Positions 1 through 5,416 of a stretch of DNA of 7,986 nt are shown here, one piece after another. The position numbers were made by a program, and so were the translations under genes. Each line of letters begins with the position of its first letter. Within the stretch, counting starts at the first letter, position 1. The notes under the pieces were generated by a model. The model had not been told where the DNA came from and did no database searches. It saw only the letters and a program-made list of their open reading frames with translations. Source of the DNA: an uncultured Collinsella sp. (GTDB taxonomy: Bacteria; Actinomycetota; Coriobacteriia; Coriobacteriales; Coriobacteriaceae); contig UQWQ01000086.1 in the NCBI GenBank assembly GCA_900544755.1, positions 1-7,986 of the forward strand, given 5' to 3'.

Positions 1-27
1 GCCGAAACATCGACATTGCCTTGGTCG

Positions 28-52
28 AAACCTGCCAAAAAGGGACAGGTTT
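28..52. repeat. Short inverted repeat (7-bp arms)
   Basis: AAACCTG at 28-34 is the exact reverse complement of CAGGTTT at 46-52, leaving an 11-nt loop that contains an A-run and GGGA. A 7-bp direct repeat, TTGGTCG, lies at 21-27, touching the left arm, and again at 56-62, 3 nt past the right arm. This is the first of three inverted repeats in the gene-free left edge. By inference it is a REP-like intergenic element; no transposase is visible in the window. It could also be a remnant of a small insertion. Confidence 0.5.
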
Positions 53-95
53 ATTTTGGTCGGTTTTATCTGGGCAAACGTGGTCATCTATCGCA

Positions 96-157
96 ATGTA
101 GTCGTTGGGGACGTTCTTGTTTGACTAGTCGTTTAAGAACGTCCCCAACGACTACAT
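96..157. repeat. Long perfect inverted repeat (23-bp arms)
   Basis: The arm at 96-118 is perfectly complementary to the arm at 135-157, separated by a 16-nt loop (119-134) that itself contains the 8-bp palindrome GACTAGTC at 123-130. Each arm contains GTAG near its outer end and the core GGGGACGTTCTT. A perfect 23-bp stem is far beyond chance. There is no T-run after either arm, so it is not a standard terminator. It resembles the paired (BIME-like) REP elements that RAYT/Y1 transposases mobilise, with GTAG as a possible guide tetranucleotide; that assignment is inference. It lies 83 bp beyond the pdxT stop and could also stabilise mRNA ends. Confidence 0.75.
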
Positions 158-162
158 AGTAT

Positions 163-226
163 GAGAGTGGATAATCTCCTGGTATGAGCCCATATTCATG
201 CTCAAGGTGGGGGATTATCCACTCTC
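163..226. repeat. Second long inverted repeat beside pdxT
   Basis: GAGAGTGGATAATC at 163-176 is the exact reverse complement of 213-226. The pairing continues inward to 180/209 with two G-T pairs, giving an 18-bp stem. The 28-nt loop has its own small stem, TGAGC (185-189) with GCTCA (200-204). It begins only 5 bp after the 96-157 repeat and ends 13 bp from the pdxT stop. No T-tract follows on either strand, so if it acts at the 3' end of pdxST mRNA it would be as an exonuclease block or weak terminator. Sequence family unknown; REP/MITE-like by structure. Confidence 0.65.
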
Positions 227-239
227 GTTTCTGTTCTTC

Positions 240-827
240 CTACATTTGTAGGAGCAGTTCGTGGAGGCGGGTGTCTTCGTCGAGTTCGGGGTGGAAGGTT
301 ACGCCGAGCTGGTTGCCTTGGCGGGCGGCGACGATGCGCCCGTCGACTTTCGCTAAGGCCTTGGCGTCGCCGTGGACCTCGACGATGCGGGGCGCGCGGA
401 TAAACGTCAGCGGCACTTCACCGTCGATGCCGGCTACCTGCCCCTTGGTTCGAAAACTGCCGAGCTGCCTGCCGTAGGCATTGCGCTCGACAAGTACATC
501 CATGGTTGCCAAACGCGGCGTCCCCTTATCGTCATGGGCGGCAAGGTCGTGAGCCAGCAGAATCAGGCCGGCGCAGGTGCCCAGGACGGGCATGCCTTTA
601 GCGATGCGGGCACGAAGCTCCTCGAGCATGCCCAACTCATCAAGCAGCTTCCCTTGAACGGTAGACTCGCCGCCGGGAAGTACCAGACGGTCAAAGTCCT
701 GCTTCAAATCAGCCGCCTGCCTCAGCTCAATACAACGTGCGCCCAGCTCGGACAGGCTTGCCTCGTGCTCGGCAAAAGCACCTTGGACCGCCAGCACGGC
801 GACCGTCTGGTCTGCGTAATCGCTCAT
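240..827 (-). CDS. pdxT: PLP synthase glutaminase subunit PdxT
   Basis: Glutamine amidotransferase subunit of the DXP-independent pyridoxal 5'-phosphate synthase. It hydrolyses glutamine and channels ammonia to PdxS, working in the cytosol in a PdxS12-PdxT12 complex (family knowledge). The 195-residue length is normal for the family. Visible motifs are GGEST at 52-56, the nucleophile elbow GTCAG with Cys85, FIRAP at 142-146, and the FHPEL segment with His179 and Glu181 completing the Cys-His-Glu triad. The ATG at 827 is preceded by GAAAGGA with a 6-nt spacer. It follows pdxS by 20 nt on the same strand, so the two are almost certainly co-transcribed. All key residues are intact. No T-tract terminator follows; the inverted repeats at 163-226 and 96-157 lie directly downstream. 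Confidence 0.97.
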   Translation of the reverse strand: MSDYADQTVAVLAVQGAFAEHEASLSELGARCIELRQAADLKQDFDRLVLPGGESTVQGKLLDELGMLEELRARIAKGMPVLGTCAGLILLAHDLAAHDDKGTPRLATMDVLVERNAYGRQLGSFRTKGQVAGIDGEVPLTFIRAPRIVEVHGDAKALAKVDGRIVAARQGNQLGVTFHPELDEDTRLHELLLQM

Positions 828-847
828 GTGCGATCCTTTCTGTTGGA

Positions 848-1738
848 CTAGCGCCCGCGCTCCTCCATGATGATCTCGATCTCGTCGGCGTTGATGCCGA
901 CCATGGCCTCGCCCAGGTCCTCCGAAAGCTCGGCGATGAGTTTGGCGTCGGTGAAGTTTGCCACGGCCTTGACAATGGCGGCTGCGCGCTTGGCGGGGTC
1001 GCCGCTCTTAAAGATGCCCGAGCCGACAAAGACACCTTCGGCGCCCAGCTGCATCATCAGCGCGGCGTCGGCGGGGGTCGCTACGCCGCCGGCGGCAAAG
1101 TTCACGACGGGGAGCTTGCCCGTGGCATGGACCTCGCGGACCAGCTCGACCGGCACCTGCAGTTGCTTGGCTGCCTCAAAGAGCTCGTCGTCACGCAGGG
1201 CAACAACGTCGCGGATCTGCTTTTGGATCTTGCGCATATGGCGCACGGCCTGGACCACGTCGCCCGTGCCCGGCTCGCCCTTGGTGCGGATCATCGTGGC
1301 GCCCTCGGCGACGCGGCGCAGCGCCTCGCCCAGGTCACGGGCACCGCAGACAAACGGGACGTCAAACTGGGTCTTGTCGATGTGGTAGACATCGTCGGCG
1401 GGGGAGAGAACCTCGGACTCATCGATGTAGTCGATCTCGATGGCCTGCAGGATCTGCGCCTCAACAATGTGGCCGATGCGGCACTTGGCCATGACAGGGA
1501 TGGAGACGGCCTCTTGAATGCCCTTGATCATCTTGGGGTCACTCATGCGCGACACGCCGCCGGCGGCGCGGATGTCGGCTGGAATGCGCTCGAGTGCCAT
1601 GACGGCACAGGCGCCCGCCTCTTCGGCGATGCGTGCCTGCTCGGGCGTGGTGACGTCCATGATGACGCCGCCCTTGAGCATCTGCGCGAGCTCGCGGTTG
1701 AGTTTAACGCGATCGGCCTTGCTGGTCTGTTCTGCCAT
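848..1738 (-). CDS. pdxS: PLP synthase subunit PdxS
   Basis: Synthase subunit that builds pyridoxal 5'-phosphate from ribose 5-phosphate, glyceraldehyde 3-phosphate and ammonia from PdxT (family knowledge). The protein is a (beta/alpha)8 barrel. Numbered from the chosen start, it shows MDV with Asp28, the VMAKCRIGH segment with Lys85 (expected first Schiff-base lysine), RTKGEPGTG at 151-159 with Lys153 (expected second lysine), and the phosphate-binding FAAGGVATP and GVFVGSGIF segments near 214-222 and 235-243. I chose the ATG at 1738, giving 296 residues, because AAGGGAG sits 5 nt upstream and the protein then starts at the usual place. In-frame ATGs at 1759 and 1765 lack a ribosome site and would add 7-9 residues. 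It is the first gene of pdxST and is divergent from a PdxR-like regulator. Confidence 0.97.
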   Translation of the reverse strand: MAEQTSKADRVKLNRELAQMLKGGVIMDVTTPEQARIAEEAGACAVMALERIPADIRAAGGVSRMSDPKMIKGIQEAVSIPVMAKCRIGHIVEAQILQAIEIDYIDESEVLSPADDVYHIDKTQFDVPFVCGARDLGEALRRVAEGATMIRTKGEPGTGDVVQAVRHMRKIQKQIRDVVALRDDELFEAAKQLQVPVELVREVHATGKLPVVNFAAGGVATPADAALMMQLGAEGVFVGSGIFKSGDPAKRAAAIVKAVANFTDAKLIAELSEDLGEAMVGINADEIEIIMEERGR

Positions 1739-1821
1739 GGTTGCTCCCTTGGTTGGCATGTGCATTGCTTGACGGAATATCCTATCGGGGAGCTGGGCAT
1801 GGCGAAATGCTCAGTTTTCGG

Positions 1822-1827
1822 GATAAT
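1822..1827 (+). promoter_or_regulatory. Candidate -10 box of the pdxR-like gene
   Basis: GATAAT at 1822-1827 reads toward the regulator and overlaps base for base with the pdxST -10 on the other strand. Only a weak -35 (TGGCGA, 1800-1805, 16-nt spacer) precedes it. Transcription from here would start near 1834, giving about a 50-nt leader to the ATG at 1884. Overlap of the two -10 boxes means the two promoters would compete for polymerase. Confidence 0.4.
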
Positions 1828-1831
1828 AACA
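1822..1831 (-). promoter_or_regulatory. Candidate extended -10 promoter of pdxST
   Basis: On the minus strand the sequence TG-T-TATTAT occupies 1831-1823, an extended -10 box matching TATAAT at five of six positions. Transcription would start near 1815, giving a leader of about 75 nt to the pdxS ATG. No convincing -35 is seen at 17-18 nt, as is common for extended -10 or activator-dependent promoters. That would fit activation of pdxST by the divergent MocR regulator. Inferred from sequence only. Confidence 0.45.
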
Positions 1832-1872
1832 AGGTCAGACTAATACCAGATTGAATGACTCGATAAGGTCAG
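1831..1872. promoter_or_regulatory. Direct repeat AAGGTCAG, candidate PdxR operator
   Basis: The 8-mer AAGGTCAG occurs exactly at 1831-1838 and 1865-1872, 34 bp start to start (about three helical turns), between the divergent pdxS and regulator start codons. The left copy touches the candidate pdxST extended -10; the right copy lies just before the regulator's ribosome site. MocR-type regulators are dimers that often bind direct repeats in such divergent gaps (family knowledge). Assignment as the operator is inference. Confidence 0.4.
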
Positions 1873-1883
1873 GTGACAAACTC

Positions 1884-3299
1884 ATGCTTGACTATAATTT
1901 GGAAAACCGCGGCGAAGCATCGCTCTATGAGTATATTTACCAGCAAATTCGAGATGATATCGTAGCTGGACGTATTGCGACGGGGGAGCATCTGCCGTCC
2001 AAGCGCGCCTTTGCGAGTCATCTGGGAATCAGTGTCATTACCATCGAGAATGCATATAGCCAGTTGCTTGCCGAGGGTTATATTTGCTCAAAGCCGCGGC
2101 GTGGTTACTACGCGTGCGAGCTTCCCGATGCACCGGTTTTGTCTTTGGCCGCGGGGGATATCGACCGAGATGCTGTCTCTGTTGGCCCCAGCGCGCATGA
2201 TTCCGACGGACAGACCGAGCAGTTCGAGGCTCTTTCTCCTTCCGCTTTGGAGGCGGCGCGGCTTTGGCAAAGCGCGCTGCGGGCGACACTGACGTCCGAA
2301 GACGAGCGCGAAATCTTTTCGCCCGCGCCGGCGCAGGGCACCGCTCGGCTGCGACGTGCGATTGCGCACCATCTGCGCGGGACAAGGGGTATGAATGTCG
2401 ACCCCAACAACATCGTTATCGGTGCGGGCGCCCAGTTGCTCGATACCATGTTGGTTCAGCTGCTTGGCGCGGACAAGGTGTATGCCGTTGAGGATCCGGG
2501 CTATTTGCGCCTGACGCGCATCTATCAGGCCATGGGTTGCGAAGTGCGGCATATCCCGTTGGACGGTGAGGGCGTGGACTTGAGCGCTCTGCAGAAAACC
2601 GGGGCGGATGTCCTTCACCTGATGCCGTCCCATCAGTATCCGACCGGCCTTGTGACGAGCATTGCGCGTCGCTATGCCCTGCTGGGCTGGGCCGCCGAGC
2701 AGCCGGACCGGTATCTCATCGAAGATGACTTTGATTGCGAGTTTCGCCTTGCCGGTAAGCCGATTCCCGCGCTTGCGTCGATCGATGCCGCCCAATCGGT
2801 CATCTACACCAACACCTTTTCAAAAAGTCTGTCGTCGGCCCTGCGTTTGGCGTATATGGTCCTGCCCGATGAGCTGATGGAACGGTTTAGGCGCAACCTT
2901 GGCTTTTACGCCTCGTCGGTGAGTTCTGTTGACCAGGTCGCTTTGGCGCGTTTGCTGGAATCGGGTGATTACGAGCGGCATGTGAACCGCGTGCGCGTTC
3001 GTGCTCGCGAGGCGCGCGATGGCCTGGCGGCGCTTGTACGGAAGGCATTTCCGGCGGGGGAGGTCTCGATCGAGTACGCAGACGCGGGTCTTTACTGCAC
3101 CGTCGTCCTGACCAAGGATAATGCGGGGGAGAGCTTTGCGAAGGCTCTCGCTGACGCCCGTATTTCCTATATCGATATCGACGATTGCCTATGGGCGTCC
3201 GATCGGGCGTTGACTAAGAATGCGCCGTCTCGCGTTCTCATTCAATACGACGACCTGAGCCCTCACTCGCTCATCGTTCTTCAAGAACAGCTGCAATAA
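1884..3299 (+). CDS. pdxR: MocR/PdxR-family PLP-dependent regulator
   Basis: GntR-type winged helix fused to a fold-type I aminotransferase domain, the MocR architecture, 471 residues as usual. The N-terminal winged helix spans about residues 12-77, with LYEYIYQQIRDDIVAGRI, LPSKRAFASHLGIS and the turn into RRGYY. The effector domain shows EDPGY (203-207), the PSHQYPTG loop (248-255), YLIEDDFDCEF with Asp282 expected to hold the PLP nitrogen, and NTFSKSLSSALRL with Lys314 expected to form the PLP Schiff base. I chose ATG 1884 because AGGTGA lies 7 nt upstream; a TTG at 1851 would add 11 residues without a well-placed ribosome site. The divergent position beside pdxST strongly suggests control of PLP synthesis, typically pdxST activation when PLP is low together with self-repression (family knowledge). 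Direct evidence here is only domain content and position. Confidence 0.9.
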   Translation: MLDYNLENRGEASLYEYIYQQIRDDIVAGRIATGEHLPSKRAFASHLGISVITIENAYSQLLAEGYICSKPRRGYYACELPDAPVLSLAAGDIDRDAVSVGPSAHDSDGQTEQFEALSPSALEAARLWQSALRATLTSEDEREIFSPAPAQGTARLRRAIAHHLRGTRGMNVDPNNIVIGAGAQLLDTMLVQLLGADKVYAVEDPGYLRLTRIYQAMGCEVRHIPLDGEGVDLSALQKTGADVLHLMPSHQYPTGLVTSIARRYALLGWAAEQPDRYLIEDDFDCEFRLAGKPIPALASIDAAQSVIYTNTFSKSLSSALRLAYMVLPDELMERFRRNLGFYASSVSSVDQVALARLLESGDYERHVNRVRVRAREARDGLAALVRKAFPAGEVSIEYADAGLYCTVVLTKDNAGESFAKALADARISYIDIDDCLWASDRALTKNAPSRVLIQYDDLSPHSLIVLQEQLQ

Positions 3300-3306
3300 G
3301 CCCACG

Positions 3307-3337
3307 AAAAAGGCCCGAACCATGCGGTTCGGGCCTT
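3307..3337. terminator. Bidirectional terminator between convergent genes
   Basis: A perfect 12-bp stem pairs 3310-3321 with 3326-3337 around a 4-nt ATGC loop. The five A residues at 3307-3311 become a U-tract when read on the minus strand, so this is a strong intrinsic terminator for the rubrerythrin gene. On the plus strand it lies 10 nt after the regulator's stop but the U-tract is only the TT ending the stem, so it is weaker in that direction. Confidence 0.85.
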
Positions 3338-3370
3338 ATGAAGCTAGAGGTTATGTCTCAGGCGGTTGGC

Positions 3371-3931
3371 TTAGCCAAAGTAGCGCTTGAGCAGACCGGC
3401 GAAAGCCTTGCCGTGGCGAGCCTCGTCGCGAGCCATCTCGTGCACGGTGTCGTGGATGGCATCGAGGCCAGCGGCCTTGGCGCGCTTGGCAAGATCGGTC
3501 TTGCCGGCGGTGGCGCCGTTCTCGGCCTCAACGCGCATCTCGAGGTTCTTCTTGGTGGAGTCGGTCACGACCTCGCCCAGGAGCTCGGCGAACTTGGCGG
3601 CGTGCTCGGCCTCCTCGTGGGCGGCCTTCTCCCAGTACAGGCCGATCTCGGGATAACCCTCGCGATGAGCAACGCGAGCCATGGCCAGGTACATACCGAC
3701 CTCGGAGCACTCGCCCTCAAAGTTGGCGCGCAGGTCGGCAACGATATCCTCGGAGACGCCCTCCATCTTGGCGACGCCCACAACGTGCTCGGCAGCCCAC
3801 TCGAGCTGGCCCTCCTCCTGCTTCAGGAAACGAGAACCGGGAACGCCGCACTGGGGGCACTTGAAATCCTCGGGCAGCTGGTCGCCGTCGAACTCTTCCA
3901 CATAACCGCAAACGGGGCAAACAAACTTCAT
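3371..3931 (-). CDS. Reverse rubrerythrin (peroxide reductase)
   Basis: Non-haem iron protein that reduces hydrogen peroxide, and in some clostridial relatives oxygen, to water using electrons from NAD(P)H via a reductase; cytosolic oxidative-stress defence in anaerobes (family knowledge). The rubredoxin-like domain is at the N-terminus, with CPVCG (Cys5, Cys8) and CPQCG (Cys25, Cys28). The ferritin-like diiron domain follows from about residue 50, with GECSEVGMY (Glu74/Glu77), EEAEH (106-110), AENGATAG with Glu137, and ARDEARH (ExxH 170-173). This order is the reverse of classical rubrerythrin, hence the name. I chose ATG 3931 (186 residues) because GAAAGGA is 7 nt upstream and the reading starts exactly at the rubredoxin domain; the open frame runs back to an ATG at 4024 with no ribosome site. 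Monocistronic, with a good promoter and terminator. Partner reductase is not in the window. Confidence 0.93.
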   Translation of the reverse strand: MKFVCPVCGYVEEFDGDQLPEDFKCPQCGVPGSRFLKQEEGQLEWAAEHVVGVAKMEGVSEDIVADLRANFEGECSEVGMYLAMARVAHREGYPEIGLYWEKAAHEEAEHAAKFAELLGEVVTDSTKKNLEMRVEAENGATAGKTDLAKRAKAAGLDAIHDTVHEMARDEARHGKAFAGLLKRYFG

Positions 3932-3966
3932 GATTCGATCCTTTCGATCGATGGCGATGGAGCGCT

Positions 3967-3997
3967 CGTCCGGTCCCGTAAGGGCCCTCTCCGGACG
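3967..3997 (-). promoter_or_regulatory. Stem-loop in the rubrerythrin 5' leader
   Basis: CGTCCGG at 3967-3973 pairs exactly with CCGGACG at 3991-3997; the loop contains further short complementary CCC/GGG runs. The structure lies in the predicted leader between the promoter (4016-4043) and the ribosome site. It could affect mRNA stability or translation, or be incidental in GC-rich DNA. No known riboswitch is recognised. Confidence 0.35.
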
Positions 3998-4015
3998 TGC
4001 GTCTTGACGAGTTCT

Positions 4016-4043
4016 ATTATCCATAAATGCGACCGAATGTGAA
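4016..4043 (-). promoter_or_regulatory. Sigma-70-type promoter of the rubrerythrin gene
   Basis: On the minus strand TTCACA (4043-4038, five of six matches to TTGACA) and GATAAT (4021-4016, five of six matches to TATAAT) are separated by 16 nt. An AT-rich stretch at about 4055-4078 lies just upstream and could act as an UP element. The transcript would begin near 4009, leaving a leader of about 78 nt. No clear PerR or Fur box is seen. Confidence 0.65.
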
Positions 4044-4090
4044 GCCTATTAGGAATGATTTTTAATAAAATAATTTTGAGATGTGAAGAT

Positions 4091-4104
4091 GTTGATTGAT
4101 TAAC
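4091..4104. promoter_or_regulatory. Operator-like inverted repeat, copy 1
   Basis: GTTGATTGATTAAC is an imperfect palindrome. It matches the reverse complement of the site at 4155-4168 at 12 of 14 positions. It lies 84 bp before the alcohol dehydrogenase ATG, in the AT-rich divergent gap. Probably a repressor or activator site for the dehydrogenase operon, the regulator being unknown; inference. No convincing promoter hexamer pair could be fixed nearby, although a TTGATT and a TACAAT box (4136-4141) are present. Confidence 0.4.
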
Positions 4105-4154
4105 GGTTTGCAAGTCATATACGGACGCCGATGAGTACAATCGGTCGAGCAAAT

Positions 4155-4168
4155 GTTGACCAATCAAC
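4155..4168. promoter_or_regulatory. Operator-like inverted repeat, copy 2
   Basis: GTTGACCAATCAAC has exact 5-bp half-sites, GTTGA and TCAAC, around a 4-bp centre. Its reverse complement matches copy 1 at 4091-4104 in 12 of 14 bases, and the two copies are 64 bp apart, about six helical turns. That spacing allows loop formation by a dimer-of-dimers regulator. It lies 19 bp before the alcohol dehydrogenase start codon, inside the probable mRNA leader. Confidence 0.4.
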
Positions 4169-4170
4169 AA

Positions 4171-4189
4171 ATGAAGGAGCTTCCTTTAT
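4171..4189 (+). promoter_or_regulatory. Hairpin burying the SD and start codon of the alcohol dehydrogenase
   Basis: Positions 4171-4178 pair with 4182-4189 around a 3-nt GCT loop (8 bp, one G-U). The left arm holds most of the AAGGAG Shine-Dalgarno (4174-4179) and the right arm ends with the AT of the ATG at 4188. When folded, ribosome access should be reduced. Whether this is regulation or a mild chance effect cannot be told from sequence. Confidence 0.4.
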
Positions 4190-5408
4190 GCATCTAGCCC
4201 GCCGCGCCTGGTGCCGAACGTATCAAACGGTTTTTCGCATTGCATTGCCGGTGCTGCCCTATACCGAGCCACGCATTTTAGAGCACGCTGAGGAAGTGCC
4301 CGCAGTGCTTCAAAAGCGTTCAATACAGCATGTTCTTATCGTGACAGATCCCGGCATTGCCCGTCTGGGGCTCACGGCACCGCTCGAGACAGCGCTCGCG
4401 TCCAAGGGAATTAGCGCTGCGGTCTATGCCGAAACACGTGCGAACCCCACGGTCTCAAACGTGGAGGAAGCGGCATCTCTGTATCGAGAGAGCGCCTGCC
4501 AGGCCATTATCGGCTTTGGCGGCGGTTCGGCCATGGACTGCGCCAAGGGCGTGGGCGCGCGCATCGCGCAGCCAAAGAAGCCCATCAACAAGATGCGCGG
4601 CCTGTTGCGTATCCATCGTCGCCTGCCGCTGCTCATCGCCGTTCCCACCACGGCGGGCACGGGAAGCGAGGTCACGCTTGCAGCGGTAATTACCGACGAC
4701 GAGACGCACTACAAGTATCCCATTAACGACTTTGTGCTGATCCCGCGCTTTGCGGTGCACGACCCCGAGTTTACGCGCGGCCTGCCCGCCTCCATTACGG
4801 GGCAAACGGGCATGGACGCCCTGACACATGCCGTCGAGGCCTTTATCGGGCGCAGCACCACGCCCTATACGCGCAAGATGGCGCGCCAGGCGGTGCAGCT
4901 CATCCACGACAATTTGCTCGAGGCCTATGAGTGCGGTGGCAACATGCGTGCGCGCCGCAATATGCTTTCGGCGGCGTATAAAGCGGGCGTTGCCTTTACG
5001 CGCTCTTATGTTGGATACGTCCATGCCATCGCGCACAGCCTGGGCGGGCGTTACGGGATTCCCCACGGCTTGGCCAACGCCATCATCCTGCCGCACATGC
5101 TTCGCGCCTATGGCGAAGCTGCTGCTCCCAAGCTCGCCGATCTCGCCCGCATGGCCGGCATTGCGCCGGCTAATGCGCTGGACAACGTGGCTGCTGAGGC
5201 CTTTATCGATTGGGTCGACCGCATGAACGCCGCCTTGGGCATACCCAAATATGTGACGGGCATTCGCCGCTCCGATATTCCACAAATGGCGGCCCATGCC
5301 GATGCCGAGGCCAATCCGCTATACCCCGTTCCGCTTCTAATGGACCGTTTGGAGCTCGAGCGTATGTACGAGGTCGTCGCGGGTGGTATGTTTGAGGGCG
5401 AGAATTAG
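4188..5408 (+). CDS. Iron-containing alcohol dehydrogenase
   Basis: Group III (Fe-type) NAD(P)-dependent alcohol dehydrogenase that interconverts a primary alcohol or diol with its aldehyde in the cytosol; substrate not predictable. The 406 residues comprise a Rossmann-like N-terminal domain with GFGGGSAMDCAKGV (109-122) and PTTAGTGSEVT (153-163), then the helical iron domain. The expected metal ligands are all present: Asp210 and His214 in GMDALTHAVEAF, His279 in GYVHAIAH, and His293 in GIPHG. The N-terminus (about residues 8-30) resembles the Fe-ADH branch common in gut Firmicutes and Actinomycetota. I chose ATG 4188 because AAGGAG lies 8 nt upstream; an in-frame ATG at 4131 has no ribosome site and would run through a candidate operator. 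It is first in a two-gene operon with an aldehyde dehydrogenase 8 bp downstream, suggesting shared chemistry. Confidence 0.92.
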   Translation: MHLARRAWCRTYQTVFRIALPVLPYTEPRILEHAEEVPAVLQKRSIQHVLIVTDPGIARLGLTAPLETALASKGISAAVYAETRANPTVSNVEEAASLYRESACQAIIGFGGGSAMDCAKGVGARIAQPKKPINKMRGLLRIHRRLPLLIAVPTTAGTGSEVTLAAVITDDETHYKYPINDFVLIPRFAVHDPEFTRGLPASITGQTGMDALTHAVEAFIGRSTTPYTRKMARQAVQLIHDNLLEAYECGGNMRARRNMLSAAYKAGVAFTRSYVGYVHAIAHSLGGRYGIPHGLANAIILPHMLRAYGEAAAPKLADLARMAGIAPANALDNVAAEAFIDWVDRMNAALGIPKYVTGIRRSDIPQMAAHADAEANPLYPVPLLMDRLELERMYEVVAGGMFEGEN

Positions 5409-5416
5409 GAGGGTCC

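Noticed and set aside
1..239. CRISPR array or RNA gene at the left edge
   Set aside because: The repeats are inverted pairs of different sequences, not regularly spaced direct repeats, and no tRNA cloverleaf or known RNA fold is seen.
737..1843. A 368-codon plus-strand open frame across pdxT and pdxS
   Set aside because: It is antisense to two genes with complete catalytic motifs and ribosome sites. Its composition is that of a GC-rich mirror frame, and it has no ribosome site or recognisable domain.
2088..2795. A 235-codon minus-strand frame inside the pdxR-like gene
   Set aside because: Antisense shadow of a gene with clear winged-helix and aminotransferase motifs; no ribosome site or family features.
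3338..4042. A 234-codon plus-strand frame opposite the rubrerythrin gene
   Set aside because: It is the mirror of the rubrerythrin codons. The Leu/Gly/Ala-rich translation is an artefact of the complementary frame, and it starts inside the terminator region without a ribosome site.
4055..4078. Fur or PerR box in the AT-rich stretch upstream of the rubrerythrin gene
   Set aside because: AT-rich with loosely palindromic words, but it does not match the 15-19-bp PerR or Fur consensus well enough to call.
4131..4187. N-terminal extension of the alcohol dehydrogenase from ATG 4131
   Set aside because: No ribosome site precedes 4131, the extra 19 residues do not fit the family, and AAGGAG is correctly placed for ATG 4188.
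4171..4197. Eight-codon upstream ORF overlapping the adh start
   Set aside because: It starts at ATG 4171 without a Shine-Dalgarno of its own; its bases are the SD of adh, so it is most likely incidental.
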